NCBI RefSeq assembly: GCF_000027005.1 | Contig: NC_012966.1 | Coordinates: 930,001 to 994,000 of the forward strand | Reading direction: 5' to 3' | DNA length: 64,000 nt | Origin: Komagataella phaffii GS115 | Taxonomy: Eukaryota > Ascomycota > Pichiomycetes > Pichiales > Pichiaceae | In this document: positions 20,647 to 31,780 of the stretch, piece by piece | Layout: every line of letters starts with the position of its first letter | Position numbering within the stretch: the first letter of the stretch is position 1 | The notes under the pieces: generated by a model | Database searches by the model: none | Told to the model about the DNA's origin: nothing | What the model saw: only the letters and a program-made list of their open reading frames with translations | Position numbers and translations under genes: made by a program

Positions 20647-23405
20647 TCATCGTAAATGGTTCATTTCCATCATCTGACCGTTCATTTGATTTTTTTTCTC
20701 AGATGAAACGGCCACTTTGTTTTTAATCAGTGAATGAATATGGTTAAGGAAGTCATGGTAGCTTTGGAGCTTGTCAGGCGTACTATCTTCGTACAAGTTT
20801 TCCATGAATTCAACTTCCGCACCATCTCGTCGGAACCGACAAATTTGTATTGGTACAAAAGAAGAGTTGAGATAGCTCTTAGCAAAAATGAAACCAGGTT
20901 TCTGAGCTGGAGAGAGATTCCTGTATCCAGTTCAGGTAGCTCGTTTAAATTTGGATCAATGCTGTCCAAAGAAGAAACATTCTGTCCAAATACATCTTGA
21001 AGCAACAATACATTCACGTCCGAATGGATCCAGAAAAATACTTTGAGCCCGTTGAACAATATGTATGCACCTCCGTGCATTAAGTTTTGACGTGAAAGTC
21101 TTGTCCCCGGAGGTAGTTGGAAATGTCCCGTGGAAGTATACTGGCATGCGTCCTCATCTATCTCAAGAACGTTTATGAGGATCGGGTATAAATACACTGC
21201 GAGCTTCTCGAGAGTGAACGACTTAAGATCCAAGATAGATTGAACTCTTAGATCAGTGTTATTAGATGGCGCGCTGCGAATTGCACGAGTCTTCGTTGCA
21301 GCAAGTGTAAACATGGGAAGTGTTCGCAAACCAACAGGAAGGATTAACTGTTGGTCTGCTGAAGACTTTCCTACCACTTTTAACTTGTAGTCGGTATTAA
21401 TGTCAACTAAGTCAAATGTGAGACGATTTCTAAGTCCCACTAGTGATACTTCAGGGATCCTACCTAGATGCTCTTTCAATTCCAAGGCCAGAGTGGCATC
21501 TTGATCTGCAAAAGCAAATACGTCAGCTATCCTCTCAGTTACTGAAATGATTGAATTGATCACTCTTACTTTTCTCACACCATCAGCTGAGGTATACAAT
21601 AAAGCAGCCTGAAAATGGGCATCATTCTTAGTAGAGAGTTTTCCATCATGCTTGAATAAGCAGCCCACAGAAGTATTGGAGGTAACAATTGGTATAAGTG
21701 GATCAGCGTCCGAGTTTGAAGTCTTGAAACTTCCTAAGTATTTCGTCACTTGCAACCCAGCAGAACAACGAATCTTCAGCTGTGATTGGTAGCCTTTGAC
21801 AGCTTGTATACTGTCAAGTAATGATATACAAAGGGATTTCTGATCTCTCGCAACTTCATAGTTGAAGAAAGATCTTACGCTGCCTCCAGTACTAGTTGCT
21901 ACCAGTGAACAATCCGAAAGGTCTACGGATCCAGAAGAAACAACAAACAGGTCTAAACCAACACTTGCGCTGATATAGTCCTTCGACAATTTCTGATAAT
22001 ATTGATTCTTTGCTGTTAAAGCTTCGGTCTCCAATTCAGAAGTGAGCCTTTGACTTGGGGATATTCCCTTGAGAGAACCTGGACCCCAGCTGGGCAATGC
22101 AGATAGCAGAGCAGTAACCTTACCTCCACCAACATGTTCCAAGGCTAGGAGGGCATACCTCAATGCGGCACCATATGCAGGTTCTGGTTCTGAATATTCG
22201 CCCATCATTTCTAACGACTGCAGAGCTCGGTCAATGTGTATCCTTCCTGCTTTAACATCCACAAAAATGCCATCAAAAAATGGTAGAAAGGGGTCTTCTA
22301 AGTCACTTACAGTGGCAATAGAAACTTGGTTTGAATCAAGAGAAAGGTTAAAAAAATGAATTTTCCTATCATATGCAATTATTGAAATCTTTGAACCTTT
22401 AGGATAGCCTTTCAAAACTGACATGGATATGGCATTGGCAAAAGCCTTGTGGAGTTCCCTTCTCACACTAGAGTTACTTATATCCACAAGAAAAACATGG
22501 TGCAGCGGATTTGGAGGAATTGATTCATCGATATTGTAGGCCTCTGGAACCAAAAAATCTATCATTCCCAGATGAAGCTCTGGACGTTGATTCCTATCGA
22601 TACGGACACCGCTAGGATCCAAAGGAGAGCAATATTCGCTTGGAATAGGACTCGAGAACCCACAAATATTACAAATCATTCTATAATCGTGGGTATGTTG
22701 CATCGTTGAATTCACATAAGCACGGCATCTGCGACATCTTGGAGGACCACCCATCTCTCTGTAATCTACTTCTGGAATTGGTTTTTCCTGTTCTTGCATC
22801 GGTGCAAATGGATTCAGCACAAGCCCAAGTGACAATCCAGTCTCCTTGCGCAACTTTTCAGTAGCCGGGACATTGTACATACTCATTCTCATAAATCTGG
22901 GCGACGCATTACCTTGATCTACCACAGTATATTGAGTACCAACAAGTGGAGGGCACACATTTGCAAAAGTCAAGAAAGATTTGGAGTCAAACATAACGTC
23001 AGTCTCATATCTTATATCTGGCACCGATGTTGGATCAAGGTTAGATGGAGGTGAAAACGTCTGATGCAGTTGTCCTGGAGATTGGATTTGCCCTTGAGGG
23101 GTACCAAATTGAGATACGCCAAGTGGCGGCGTACCCATTTGGGGAGTACCAATTTGAGGGGAGCCTTGTACAAAATTTGGGGATTGAGGCTGTTGACTAA
23201 AAGGCACTTGTGGTGGCAAGAAGGGCTGTGAAGATGCAGGTTGATGGAACTGTGCTGTAGTTTGAGATGCAGGTTGTTGATGAAGAATGTGTACTGGTCG
23301 TTTCTTGTGTTTTGACTGGTCGACCTTCAACTCAGACATGCCGTCACTTAAGGAGCTCATGGAATAGCCATCATAAACAGCATTCATGGAGTGTGTAGTT
23401 TCCAT
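20647..23405 (-). CDS. LST1: COPII cargo adaptor, Sec24 paralogue of the Lst1/Sfb3 type, with a 3' frameshift
   Basis: The protein has a Pro/Gln-rich N-terminus with repeated GTPQ units, a zinc finger (CRRCRAY then CNICGFSSP), and then the Sec24 trunk, beta-sandwich, helical and gelsolin domains. The text GVRIDRNQRPELHLGMIDFL after the zinc finger is typical of Lst1/Sfb3 and human Sec24C/D rather than of yeast Sec24. It would select cargo such as the ATPase Pma1 at ER exit sites. The open frame from the ATG at 23405 ends at 20727 with a tail unlike Sec24. From a run of five A on the plus strand (20884-20888) onward, the conserved Sec24 ending (VPIQICRFRRDGAEVEF, then SYHDFLNHIHSLIKNK) is in another frame and stops at 20647. 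The coordinates given span both parts. The 3' end is therefore broken or misread. Confidence 0.87.
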
Positions 23406-23650
23406 TGCGGGTGCTGATGAGGCCACAGATAGAACAAGTTGATGTTTTTCTGCCTCTAAGATGCTGATTCCATAGGACGGTGAACGGAAGAGTTCGCGAG
23501 GGAGATCTAAAGACGCGCTTTTGAAATTTCCCTACTCGCGTCTTGCGAGGTGAAGTATACACAGTACCGCTGACTTTCTTCTCTATTGCATTAAGGTCGT
23601 ACTTGATAAACCTGGTTGACCTCTAAAGGTGTTGTCATTTTTTTTAGCAT

Positions 23651-25354
23651 ATGGGTGTAACCGGTCTTCTACCAGCAATTAAGAATGCTCAGAAACCAAC
23701 CAATTTGGAGTCTTTTAGAGGTTCTACACTAGCAATTGACACCTATGCCTGGCTCCATAGGGCTACTACAACCAGTTGGTACGAGCTTTCTCATGGAGTT
23801 GCCACGAAAAAGTATATTCAGTATGTCATGAAACGAGTTGAGATGCTATTTCATTTCCAAATCACTCCATACTTTGTGTTTGACGGCGATTACCTGTCAT
23901 GTAAGGCTGAAACTGAAGCTAAAAGAGAAGCACGAAGAAAGGAGTATCGTAAATTGGGCGATCAAGCTCAACTACAGGGAAATCGTAAATTGGCAATGAA
24001 TTACTACCAGAAATGTTGCGATGTGACTCCTGAAATGGCAAAGGCCTTAATTGATGAGTTCAAGGCTAGACAGATCTCTTTTGTAGTGGCACCCTATGAG
24101 GCAGATGCTCAAATGGTATACCTTGAAATGAAAGGATTTGTTGATGGAATTATTAGTGAAGATTCTGATCTTCTTGTTTTTGGATCCCGCAGTCTCATCA
24201 CTAAACTGAATGACCGAGGAGAGTGTATCCATGTCCAAAGAAATAATTTCAAAGATTGCGCCAATATTCCTGGCCTTGCTCACTTGAGTCAACACCAATT
24301 TCGCATTGTTGCCTCCTTAAGTGGATGTGACTATACAAAGGGAATTCCAGGGATTGGTGTCATCAAAGCATTTCAATTGGTTCGAAAGTACGAATCTATT
24401 GACAAAATATTTTCCGCATTACGTTTGGATGGGAAGTTCAAAATCCCAGCCTCATTCGAAACTGAATATAGACTAGCATGCCTTGCATTTCAATTTCAAC
24501 TTGTCTTTGACCCAAAACTGCATAAGCCAGTCCATTTGACTGATATTCCGAAAGATCTCCATGAAGATTTGGATCTCATATATTCTTGTGCTGGGCCTAG
24601 ATACGATGATTCACTCCATGTTAGAGTTGCGTATGGTGAGTTGAATCCGATTACAAAGGAGCCATTGATTTCTCGGGAGATCATGTTACAACAAAACCAG
24701 TCATCATTTTGTACTCAAAAACCTGCAATCAATACCACGTTGACCGCAAAAAGGTTTTATACCAGTCCCGATATTGAAGCTGCTGCTGTTCCCCAGTTAA
24801 GTACGCCTAACATTGATTCCTTCTTTAAGCGTCGTCTCACTGCCACTTCCAAGGTTCAGACTGCCATAATTACACAGAAGAAATCTGGACCAATTGCGGA
24901 ATCGTCTCCAGCCAACCTTATTGTCTCCAAGAGAAAGAAGCTATTTTTAGAAGAAGAAGAGTTTGAAGAAGAATCCAGTAGATTCTTCAAATCTAAATCA
25001 GGAGAGAGAAAGATTGATACTTTGGAAGGTCTAAACTCCAGCGATTTTGAACTGAGTGACGTTGACACCGATAAAGAAAACCAGGAGCCCCATACCACTA
25101 CCAAGGATGAAAACACTGGTGTCCAATTGATGACACCGATCCCTTCTGTCACCTGTGACTGGAAAACTAAATATACTTTACAAGAGTTGCCGGAATTCAC
25201 TCCCTCAAAGACTGCCAAAAGAGTCCTCAAACCATCTGGAAATAGGAAGAAAGGAATTAATCTTCCATCTCCTTCTGCTGCGTCCACCCCATTGAAGTCC
25301 TTGAAGGATTCCCCCAATTCAATCACCCTGGACAGGTTCATATTCAGAGGATAG
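23651..25354 (+). CDS. EXO1: Exonuclease 1, 5'-3' double-strand DNA exonuclease and flap nuclease
   Basis: The 567-residue protein has the XPG N-domain from residue 1 (GVTGLLPAIKNAQ), the acidic metal-site motifs FVFDGDYL, APYEADAQMVYLE and SEDSDLLVFG, and the helix-two-turn-helix SGCDYTKGIPGIGVIKAF. It resects DNA ends and removes mismatches with MutS and MutL proteins. The C-terminal half is disordered. It carries SSRFF at residues 442-446, matching the Mlh1-interacting box near residues 443-448 of yeast Exo1, and TPNIDSFFKRR near residue 390, which looks like a PCNA box lacking its Gln. Length is nearer Exo1 (702) than the short paralogue Din7 (430). The CUE-AlkB-GRF gene follows 61 bp downstream on the same strand. 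Confidence 0.94.
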   Translation: MGVTGLLPAIKNAQKPTNLESFRGSTLAIDTYAWLHRATTTSWYELSHGVATKKYIQYVMKRVEMLFHFQITPYFVFDGDYLSCKAETEAKREARRKEYRKLGDQAQLQGNRKLAMNYYQKCCDVTPEMAKALIDEFKARQISFVVAPYEADAQMVYLEMKGFVDGIISEDSDLLVFGSRSLITKLNDRGECIHVQRNNFKDCANIPGLAHLSQHQFRIVASLSGCDYTKGIPGIGVIKAFQLVRKYESIDKIFSALRLDGKFKIPASFETEYRLACLAFQFQLVFDPKLHKPVHLTDIPKDLHEDLDLIYSCAGPRYDDSLHVRVAYGELNPITKEPLISREIMLQQNQSSFCTQKPAINTTLTAKRFYTSPDIEAAAVPQLSTPNIDSFFKRRLTATSKVQTAIITQKKSGPIAESSPANLIVSKRKKLFLEEEEFEEESSRFFKSKSGERKIDTLEGLNSSDFELSDVDTDKENQEPHTTTKDENTGVQLMTPIPSVTCDWKTKYTLQELPEFTPSKTAKRVLKPSGNRKKGINLPSPSAASTPLKSLKDSPNSITLDRFIFRG

Positions 25355-25415
25355 AGCCTTCAGTGGAACATCCGGCATCCATCATTTAAATTCTCTCGCG
25401 TCTGCATATTGGGTA

Positions 25416-26711
25416 ATGATAGAGTATCATCCTTACATGGATACCCAGACAAAACTCAACCTTCTTAAGAAAAATTATCCTGAAGTTAACGAAGAAGTGT
25501 TACTAGAGCTATTACTATCATGTCGTGGGTCATTTAAGCAAACAGTTCTACTTTTGAACGAACAGTTTGACAATGAAAAAGCGTCAAGCGTTTGCCACAC
25601 TCCCTCATATCAAAGCTCTTTGAATGACTTATGGGGCTCTAACAAACGACAAAGGATCGAAGGTTCAGGAAACGTTATGCTTTATACTAAAGAATCCATT
25701 GAAACCACTATTCCTTACGTCTCATATCACAAGAGTTTCCTTCCAGCGGAGTTGGCGGATAGAGTGCTAAAGTATCTTTTAGATTTAGATATATGCACAT
25801 TCAATGAATTCTACATCGCAGGCAAGAAATGTATATCCACGCATAAGACTTGTTTAATGACTTCTGAGGATTTTATCAGGGAGTCCAAAGATAATGTCAA
25901 TATGAATAATTTCTACATAAGAGGCAATCCCAAAAAATCAATTCCATACAACTCCGACCTAACAGTCATTCAAAGCCTTATTCAAGATTTGGTAAATGAA
26001 ACACTAGCTCAACGAGATCTTTCCAAGACACCATTTCACAACCGCAGACCCTGGAATGGAGGTTCATTAGTTTGCAATCGGTATGATTCCATCAAAAGTA
26101 GTCTAGACTGGCATTCTGACAGATTAACTTTTATGGGACCGCATCCTGTCATTGTATCCCTCTCATTTGGTTGCACGAGGTATTTTCGATTAAGAAAGAT
26201 ACACCCCCATAAAGGATCCAACTTACCTCCAGTCTATAACATTCCTGTGCCTCATAACACTTTATTAATCATGTATGGAGGATGCCAAGAAGAGTACAAG
26301 CACTGCGTGGCTCCGCTACCCTCAATTATTGATTCCTTGCATCCTATATCTGGCGAGACCAGGATTAATTTGACCTACCGGCACTATGATTCCGAATGGG
26401 TCAGCAGAATACCCAGATGCCCCGAATGTAATGAGCCAATGACTTTGAGGCGAATGTTCAAAAAGATAGAGAACCGGGGCAAATATTATTGGTCTTGTAG
26501 TGCCCAAACTTCCAAGAATAGTGAGTGTAAAGGGTTCTATTGGGCCAAATTTGATGATTATTTAGAAGGGAAGCTGAAGGATTATACACTTTTTTCTAAA
26601 GATGAGGACGAATGTTCTCAATGGATTGCGGAAGATGACTGGGAGAAGCTGGACTACTTAAAAGAGTACTACAAAGATTTGCTATTACAAAGGAAGAAGA
26701 ATCCAGAATAG
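25416..26711 (+). CDS. CUE-AlkB-GRF protein: predicted Fe(II)/2-oxoglutarate nucleic-acid demethylase
   Basis: Three domains are visible in 431 residues. Residues about 10-50 resemble a CUE ubiquitin-binding domain (YPEVNEEVLLELLLSCRG). Residues about 95-330 are an AlkB dioxygenase of the ALKBH2/3 type: WHSD supplies His233 and Asp235, KHCV supplies His296, and RINLTYR supplies Arg316 and Arg322 for 2-oxoglutarate. Residues about 331-390 form a GRF-type zinc finger (CPEC, then GKYYWSC and ECKGFYWAKF), a module that binds single-stranded DNA in APE2 and TopoIII. Predicted role: oxidative removal of alkyl lesions, possibly at ubiquitin-marked or single-stranded sites. S. cerevisiae has no AlkB enzyme of this kind. 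It follows EXO1 by 61 bp on the same strand. Confidence 0.86.
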   Translation: MIEYHPYMDTQTKLNLLKKNYPEVNEEVLLELLLSCRGSFKQTVLLLNEQFDNEKASSVCHTPSYQSSLNDLWGSNKRQRIEGSGNVMLYTKESIETTIPYVSYHKSFLPAELADRVLKYLLDLDICTFNEFYIAGKKCISTHKTCLMTSEDFIRESKDNVNMNNFYIRGNPKKSIPYNSDLTVIQSLIQDLVNETLAQRDLSKTPFHNRRPWNGGSLVCNRYDSIKSSLDWHSDRLTFMGPHPVIVSLSFGCTRYFRLRKIHPHKGSNLPPVYNIPVPHNTLLIMYGGCQEEYKHCVAPLPSIIDSLHPISGETRINLTYRHYDSEWVSRIPRCPECNEPMTLRRMFKKIENRGKYYWSCSAQTSKNSECKGFYWAKFDDYLEGKLKDYTLFSKDEDECSQWIAEDDWEKLDYLKEYYKDLLLQRKKNPE

Positions 26712-26788
26712 CTTTTATCGTAAAGGGAGTATATTATTTCATCTATGTATTGACTAATCTATAGTCAAACAAAATCATAATTCATTAA

Positions 26789-29700
26789 CTAGACACCACC
26801 ATCTAGTCGGTTTTCTAGGTATATCCTGATGTGGAACATTCCGTCATTTAAGTTTTTGAAGTGGATGAACTTGTAGTTATTCTCATACAAGAAATCAAAA
26901 AATGACTCACCTATCTTGAGAAATTTCAAACCTACTTCAAAATTAATTAGCTCGTTCAGCATGAACAGGCGGTCTGAATCGTTATTACGACCGGAATTTT
27001 CATTTCCTTCATCAGCAAGTAATACGCTATTCAAAGTTGTGGGAGATATTTTTTCATCCTTGGCATTCATAGCATCAGCAGCATTTGTGTCATTGTTAGA
27101 AGCAGCATGAGTGTTCAGTATATTGGATATTGAGAGACTTGAAAACTCTGTCTCAAAGTCATGATAGTTGAATTTGAACTTCATAAACTTTTCTAAATCC
27201 AGATACAGCCGGAAAAATGTTTGATAGATGTGGAAAAGCTGATCAAGCTTTTCATCAATATCTGTTTTCATATAATCATTCTGGTTCATTTGGGTGTTAT
27301 TGATAACCGAGGAGAGTTCGAAATGATGCAAGAAGCTTATATTCGAATTAGAATTGTAGTAATTAAACTTGTGTTTGATCTTCATAAACTTCTCGTAATT
27401 GGTAATTATCTTGTAGATCATCAAAAATATATCGAATAATATTGTCAAATTCAAGGATATTTTCTCATCAAAATTGTCAAATGTTAAATTTAACTCTTGC
27501 AATTTGAAGTCATTTTCATCCTCATAATTGTCTTTGACATTGTTATAGAAAATGAGTTTCATAATCTTGATGATGATTAGACTCAAATTAATCATGTCAT
27601 CCACAAACTCTATGTCATTGTACTTCTTTTGAATACTGGGAGCAGGAATGTTCATGAAGCTGTTATAATAGATAGCACACACTTGATTCCAGTTTTTAAG
27701 CCACACGTTTTCTTTTAACTTATTCAAAGAACTAACGTCTCCGGTCGAAACTTTCAATGAGCTCTTGACAATCAGGAAATTATTAAGCAACTTTGAGTCC
27801 AAAATCAAGCAACTCTGCTGATATATCTTCTTTGGAAACAAATCAGAATTCGAAATCATCCTATCCCAACTGTGAAGTGAATTAACAACCTTTGTGAATA
27901 GCGCATCTTCTCTGTTATTGACAGCAGTCAATTTTTGGAAATAGCTGTATTGGTGTAGACCATTCTGTAGGCATATGAGTCCAAACTCACTTACATGGTT
28001 TTCATACAAAAATTTTCCATCGCTCAATGGCTGATTGTAATCAATCAAATTCTGTAGTACTCTTGTATATTGAAAAGGGATCTGATTTCCGTAACTTAGA
28101 CTTTTGAATTTCACAAAAGAATCAGCTTGCCAAAGTGTTGTGGGAACTGGTAGAGTAATCATTAGGTCATCAATTTTCAACGATGGAATAATATTGTACA
28201 AGGCGCTTAAGTTGGAACTGATTTGAAAAATCGTGTGGATTGTCCTTACGGTGGACTCTATTTTCACGAATTGATTCCAGAGTTCATTATCCAAAGGTTT
28301 GTTGATGTTGAAAAGATCTATAATTGAGGTCCTATTCAGGCCCGAAGTCTTGACCAGAGAATTAAGTGCGTTAACTTGTCTGATCACGACATTCAAACTA
28401 ATGTCATTGTCCGCAAATAACCCATACATAACAGATAACGTCAGGGATTGAATTAGCCAAAGTGGAGAGTCATTGTTATTTGCGGACAAGGAAGTGGGTA
28501 TCTTTTTCCTGGAATCTAAGTAAACATGAATACAACGCCTTGAAGCTTCGTATAAATTCGAAGCATCCTTTTTGTTGTTTGATAGTACTGCACCTATCGT
28601 AGCCACCAAAAGAGGAAGACAAACAATTGATATTCGTTGGTTCTCTAAGTAAAACTGATTATTTTCCCAGTTCTTAGTCGACTCATTCTCATCTAAAATT
28701 GCCTTGAAAAGGGAGTATTCTTTGAGAATCGTGACATGTATGAAAGGATAATGATTTAAGAAACGGTTGGTGAATGAATCAGCATATTCATTTAGTCTTT
28801 CGTTCTCCGGAAGAGTTGGAGTGGGCACACCAATAAAAGGATACTTGGAAAGAGCGTAGTGAATAAACGACCGCATGTTGCTGGTAAAAAGAACTTCGGT
28901 GGAATATTTCGAGTTGTTTTTTTGAGGAGGGGGAGGGGCTTGACTCATTTCAGAGGTGACACTTTGTGTTCTAAATTCTGGTCTCACGTCACTAGTGGAG
29001 TTATTATTAATGGAGTTATCGAGTAGAATGGGCGAAATTGTGGCATTAGAAGAAGTGCATGATAACGTGTTAGAGAAAGTCTGTTGGTCCAAATTACCAT
29101 AGAAGGAATAACCAGTTGGCAAGCAAAAATTCTTGGATGCATTCAAAGAAGACTCAAGTTCTTGAATGGTATTAGCAGCCGGTGCGGAGTTATTATCCAC
29201 GGTGTCTGGAGAGTCGTCATTTGTTTTATACTTGTTTCTCTTTGTATTCCTGACAGAAAATAGGGATTCTAATGGCTTGATGGGGGCTTCGTAAAAAGAG
29301 TAGCCATTCAACTTCTTGTCGTTTGGAGCGGTGTCCTTGGGCGGTTCGGATATAATAGGCTCTGAATTCTTGTGTTGTATATCTGTAAAGCTATCACCAA
29401 TGTTCCTGTTCACATCGAGAGAGAAGTTCGGAATTGGACCCATGTTGTTCATCCAAGTTTCAGCATCTTCAACGGGCATCATTTGTGGGGTAGAAAATTC
29501 AATATTCTCAAATTCGGCATTATTTGAATCTTGATTTGGATTGGTAGAAGAGGCATCTTGTTGAAAATTATTCACATAATGGGCATAATTATTTCCACTA
29601 ACGGCGGAGAAGGAAGCTCTTCTTAGTCCAAGATCAAACAAATTGTTTACGTGATGGTTGGAATCATTGAATAATTGCATTCTCGGGGATATCAATGGAT

Positions 29701-30256
29701 CTTGATCAGGCTGCTGGACTTGATTTTCATGCTGCTTAAGAGATTGTTGGTATTGCAACTGTGGTTGTTGCTGTAGATGTTGTTGTTGCAGTTGCAGTTT
29801 CTGTTCATTTGAGTCCCGGCGGCCGGCCAGTTTCTGAACTTTTCGTTTCTCGCCATCTTCGGGCGTACCCATAGTATTTGGCGTTGTCACCGGAGTAGAA
29901 CCAGATATGGAACCCGCGGCATTAGAAGACCGACGAGTTGCCTTGCGCCTTAGTCTTGTTATGGCCGCATCAGAGCAGTTGCTGTGCAGTTTTTGGGCAT
30001 GTCTCAATAACAGATCTCGACGGCTGAATTTACGAGAACAAATGCCGCAGCTGAAAGGTTTCTCCTTGGTGTGAGACCTTTCGTGTCGTTTCAAGTGTTC
30101 CTGACGAGCAAATGCTCGAGTACATGTCTGACAGACAAATAAGCGTAGCTTTCCTGAGGGTGTGGTCCCATTGAATGACAGCTCCTTGGGCACGGGAGGT
30201 GATTGGTCTTCTGGAGATTGTCTAGTGGAACCAAAAGTTGGGGGTAGATTGCTCAT
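26789..30256 (-). CDS. MXR1: Methanol expression regulator 1, C2H2 zinc-finger activator
   Basis: From the ATG at 30256 the protein is 1155 residues, the length known for Komagataella Mxr1, the activator of alcohol oxidase, peroxisomal and other methanol-utilisation genes. Two C2H2 fingers lie at Cys42-His62 and Cys70-His91 (motifs [19 protein letters not shown] and [19 protein letters not shown]) and match the Adr1 family. LRRASFS places a serine at residue 215, the site whose phosphorylation and 14-3-3 binding is reported to repress Mxr1; this count confirms the start. A Gln-rich stretch follows the fingers near residues 150-180. The rest is Asn/Ser-rich with a fungal regulator-like middle region. 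An 18-codon upstream extension is open but gives a length that does not fit. Confidence 0.97.
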   Translation of the reverse strand: MSNLPPTFGSTRQSPEDQSPPVPKELSFNGTTPSGKLRLFVCQTCTRAFARQEHLKRHERSHTKEKPFSCGICSRKFSRRDLLLRHAQKLHSNCSDAAITRLRRKATRRSSNAAGSISGSTPVTTPNTMGTPEDGEKRKVQKLAGRRDSNEQKLQLQQQHLQQQPQLQYQQSLKQHENQVQQPDQDPLISPRMQLFNDSNHHVNNLFDLGLRRASFSAVSGNNYAHYVNNFQQDASSTNPNQDSNNAEFENIEFSTPQMMPVEDAETWMNNMGPIPNFSLDVNRNIGDSFTDIQHKNSEPIISEPPKDTAPNDKKLNGYSFYEAPIKPLESLFSVRNTKRNKYKTNDDSPDTVDNNSAPAANTIQELESSLNASKNFCLPTGYSFYGNLDQQTFSNTLSCTSSNATISPILLDNSINNNSTSDVRPEFRTQSVTSEMSQAPPPPQKNNSKYSTEVLFTSNMRSFIHYALSKYPFIGVPTPTLPENERLNEYADSFTNRFLNHYPFIHVTILKEYSLFKAILDENESTKNWENNQFYLENQRISIVCLPLLVATIGAVLSNNKKDASNLYEASRRCIHVYLDSRKKIPTSLSANNNDSPLWLIQSLTLSVMYGLFADNDISLNVVIRQVNALNSLVKTSGLNRTSIIDLFNINKPLDNELWNQFVKIESTVRTIHTIFQISSNLSALYNIIPSLKIDDLMITLPVPTTLWQADSFVKFKSLSYGNQIPFQYTRVLQNLIDYNQPLSDGKFLYENHVSEFGLICLQNGLHQYSYFQKLTAVNNREDALFTKVVNSLHSWDRMISNSDLFPKKIYQQSCLILDSKLLNNFLIVKSSLKVSTGDVSSLNKLKENVWLKNWNQVCAIYYNSFMNIPAPSIQKKYNDIEFVDDMINLSLIIIKIMKLIFYNNVKDNYEDENDFKLQELNLTFDNFDEKISLNLTILFDIFLMIYKIITNYEKFMKIKHKFNYYNSNSNISFLHHFELSSVINNTQMNQNDYMKTDIDEKLDQLFHIYQTFFRLYLDLEKFMKFKFNYHDFETEFSSLSISNILNTHAASNNDTNAADAMNAKDEKISPTTLNSVLLADEGNENSGRNNDSDRLFMLNELINFEVGLKFLKIGESFFDFLYENNYKFIHFKNLNDGMFHIRIYLENRLDGGV

Positions 30257-30925
30257 TGTGCGTGGGATAAAGTCATCAAACAGTTGAACACAATGAACCC
30301 AGAAGAACAATTAATAGGAGTGGGGGTTTAGAAAAGAAAATGGAAAACGGTAATGGTATAAAAAGTCCTTCGGTCCGAGTACTTTTTTTTTTTGATGGTT
30401 TTTTTAGCTAGTTCTGTGTATCAAATGGGAAAAAATTCATAGATGTGTGTTCCATCTTAAGTTTCGGAGTCAAATGCCTGAAAATATTAGTAGTGTGCCA
30501 ACCACATTACTTCCCCGCATTTACTCTTTATTATCGGACGGTCTCCGGCGTTGGGAAAAGAGGTTGGTGGAATTAGAGCGAGCAGGAGGTTATGGCCGAA
30601 CGGGAGGCAAAATGCGGAAAAAGAGGGATAGAAATCATGTGGTGTGCTTAGAGAAAAAAAAGGGGCCACGACAACCAACTATACGTCAACTACACAACCG
30701 TTGAGAGGAGCAAATACGCTAAACCCCACGCAAAACGGCCGTTGCAGTACGCCACTTGATGACACCGGGTTTACGATACGATTACGATCAGGAGAAAGGT
30801 GATGTATAGTTGATGACCTTGCATTAACTCCCAAGCCTTGGTATGGAAAAAGAAATGACTTGAAAGGAGTGATCTATATAAAACTGTGTGACAATCAATA
30901 TTATATTAACTCGACATCCGCCATT
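30257..30925. promoter_or_regulatory. MXR1 upstream region and PIC2-type 3' flank
   Basis: The 669 bp region contains T-runs near 30384-30393, which are A-runs on the MXR1 strand, and an AG-rich stretch near 30560-30665. A TATA-like CTATATAAAAC lies at about 30871-30881 but points toward no annotated start. No RNA gene or convincing ORF was seen. Confidence 0.4.
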
Positions 30926-31780
30926 TTAATGACCTCCTGTCGTAGGGAGCCCTGAATAAACCTTAAATGAGTCATAGATCAGCCATTGGAATCCGGTCAG
31001 GGTTCCGATCATGACGATTCTGATGCCTAGACCGTTCCAAAGACCGCTGAAACCTATCTTTTGGTACAATTGGGCAACACTGAGTCCTTCTTTATTGTTG
31101 TTCATTAGACTCACCATCACGTCAGCTGGATGGGATACTGCAGCACAGAAAATACCTGCAATGTACCCTCCCGTGAATGACACTGCTGTCTGTTGCAAAT
31201 TCGACAGCTGGTCCTTTGGCTTTTTGATAGCCTTGCTATAGATAAGATCCACAATTTTCTCAAAACTGGTGAACTTGACCATGGTATAGGGGATTTGTCT
31301 GCACCATAGGGGAACCAGCCCTTTATACAGGCTCAACTCTCTAAGATTGGGCTTATCCGGTGGTAGAGTAGTCTGAATTTTCACCTTCATGGCTTCCAAG
31401 GGACACAGGAAAATATCAGCAATAAACTCAGCTGTAGCACTAGCTGCAAGGAAGGTGAAAGTGTTTGCCTTGCCTCCATTCAAATCAGTGTACTGTTTTT
31501 TGAAGTACTCATAACCACCATACTTGGCAGCTCCTTGAAGACCATATCCAATAAACGTGGGTAAGACACCAGTGTAGAGAGCGGGGAATCCCTCATTTTT
31601 GATAATGCTGGTGATTCCTTTCCAATTAGAGGAGTATAATGAAGAATTGACTTGACGACGGCATTTAACAAGATCCAGTGGTGTTATTCCACCGTGTGTT
31701 GGTGCACATGCTAGGGCTCCACCCACGGTGCAAGCCAAATAGTAGTCCGGTGAGTATAGGGATATCTTATCGTTACGCAT
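30926..31780 (-). CDS. PIC2: Mitochondrial phosphate/copper carrier of the Pic2 type
   Basis: The 284-residue protein is a mitochondrial carrier with three repeats. Signatures are [14 protein letters not shown] (repeat 1), [14 protein letters not shown] (repeat 2) and [14 protein letters not shown] (repeat 3). The ending [18 protein letters not shown] and the phrase [10 protein letters not shown] match S. cerevisiae Pic2 more closely than Mir1. Pic2 imports phosphate and copper into the matrix. The matrix segment of repeat 2, between the PLEAMK motif and LYKG, is about a dozen residues shorter than in Pic2 and lacks the usual acidic-Gly helix. The frame runs 18 codons further upstream only to a TTG, so the ATG at 31780 is used. 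Confidence 0.86.
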   Translation of the reverse strand: MRNDKISLYSPDYYLACTVGGALACAPTHGGITPLDLVKCRRQVNSSLYSSNWKGITSIIKNEGFPALYTGVLPTFIGYGLQGAAKYGGYEYFKKQYTDLNGGKANTFTFLAASATAEFIADIFLCPLEAMKVKIQTTLPPDKPNLRELSLYKGLVPLWCRQIPYTMVKFTSFEKIVDLIYSKAIKKPKDQLSNLQQTAVSFTGGYIAGIFCAAVSHPADVMVSLMNNNKEGLSVAQLYQKIGFSGLWNGLGIRIVMIGTLTGFQWLIYDSFKVYSGLPTTGGH

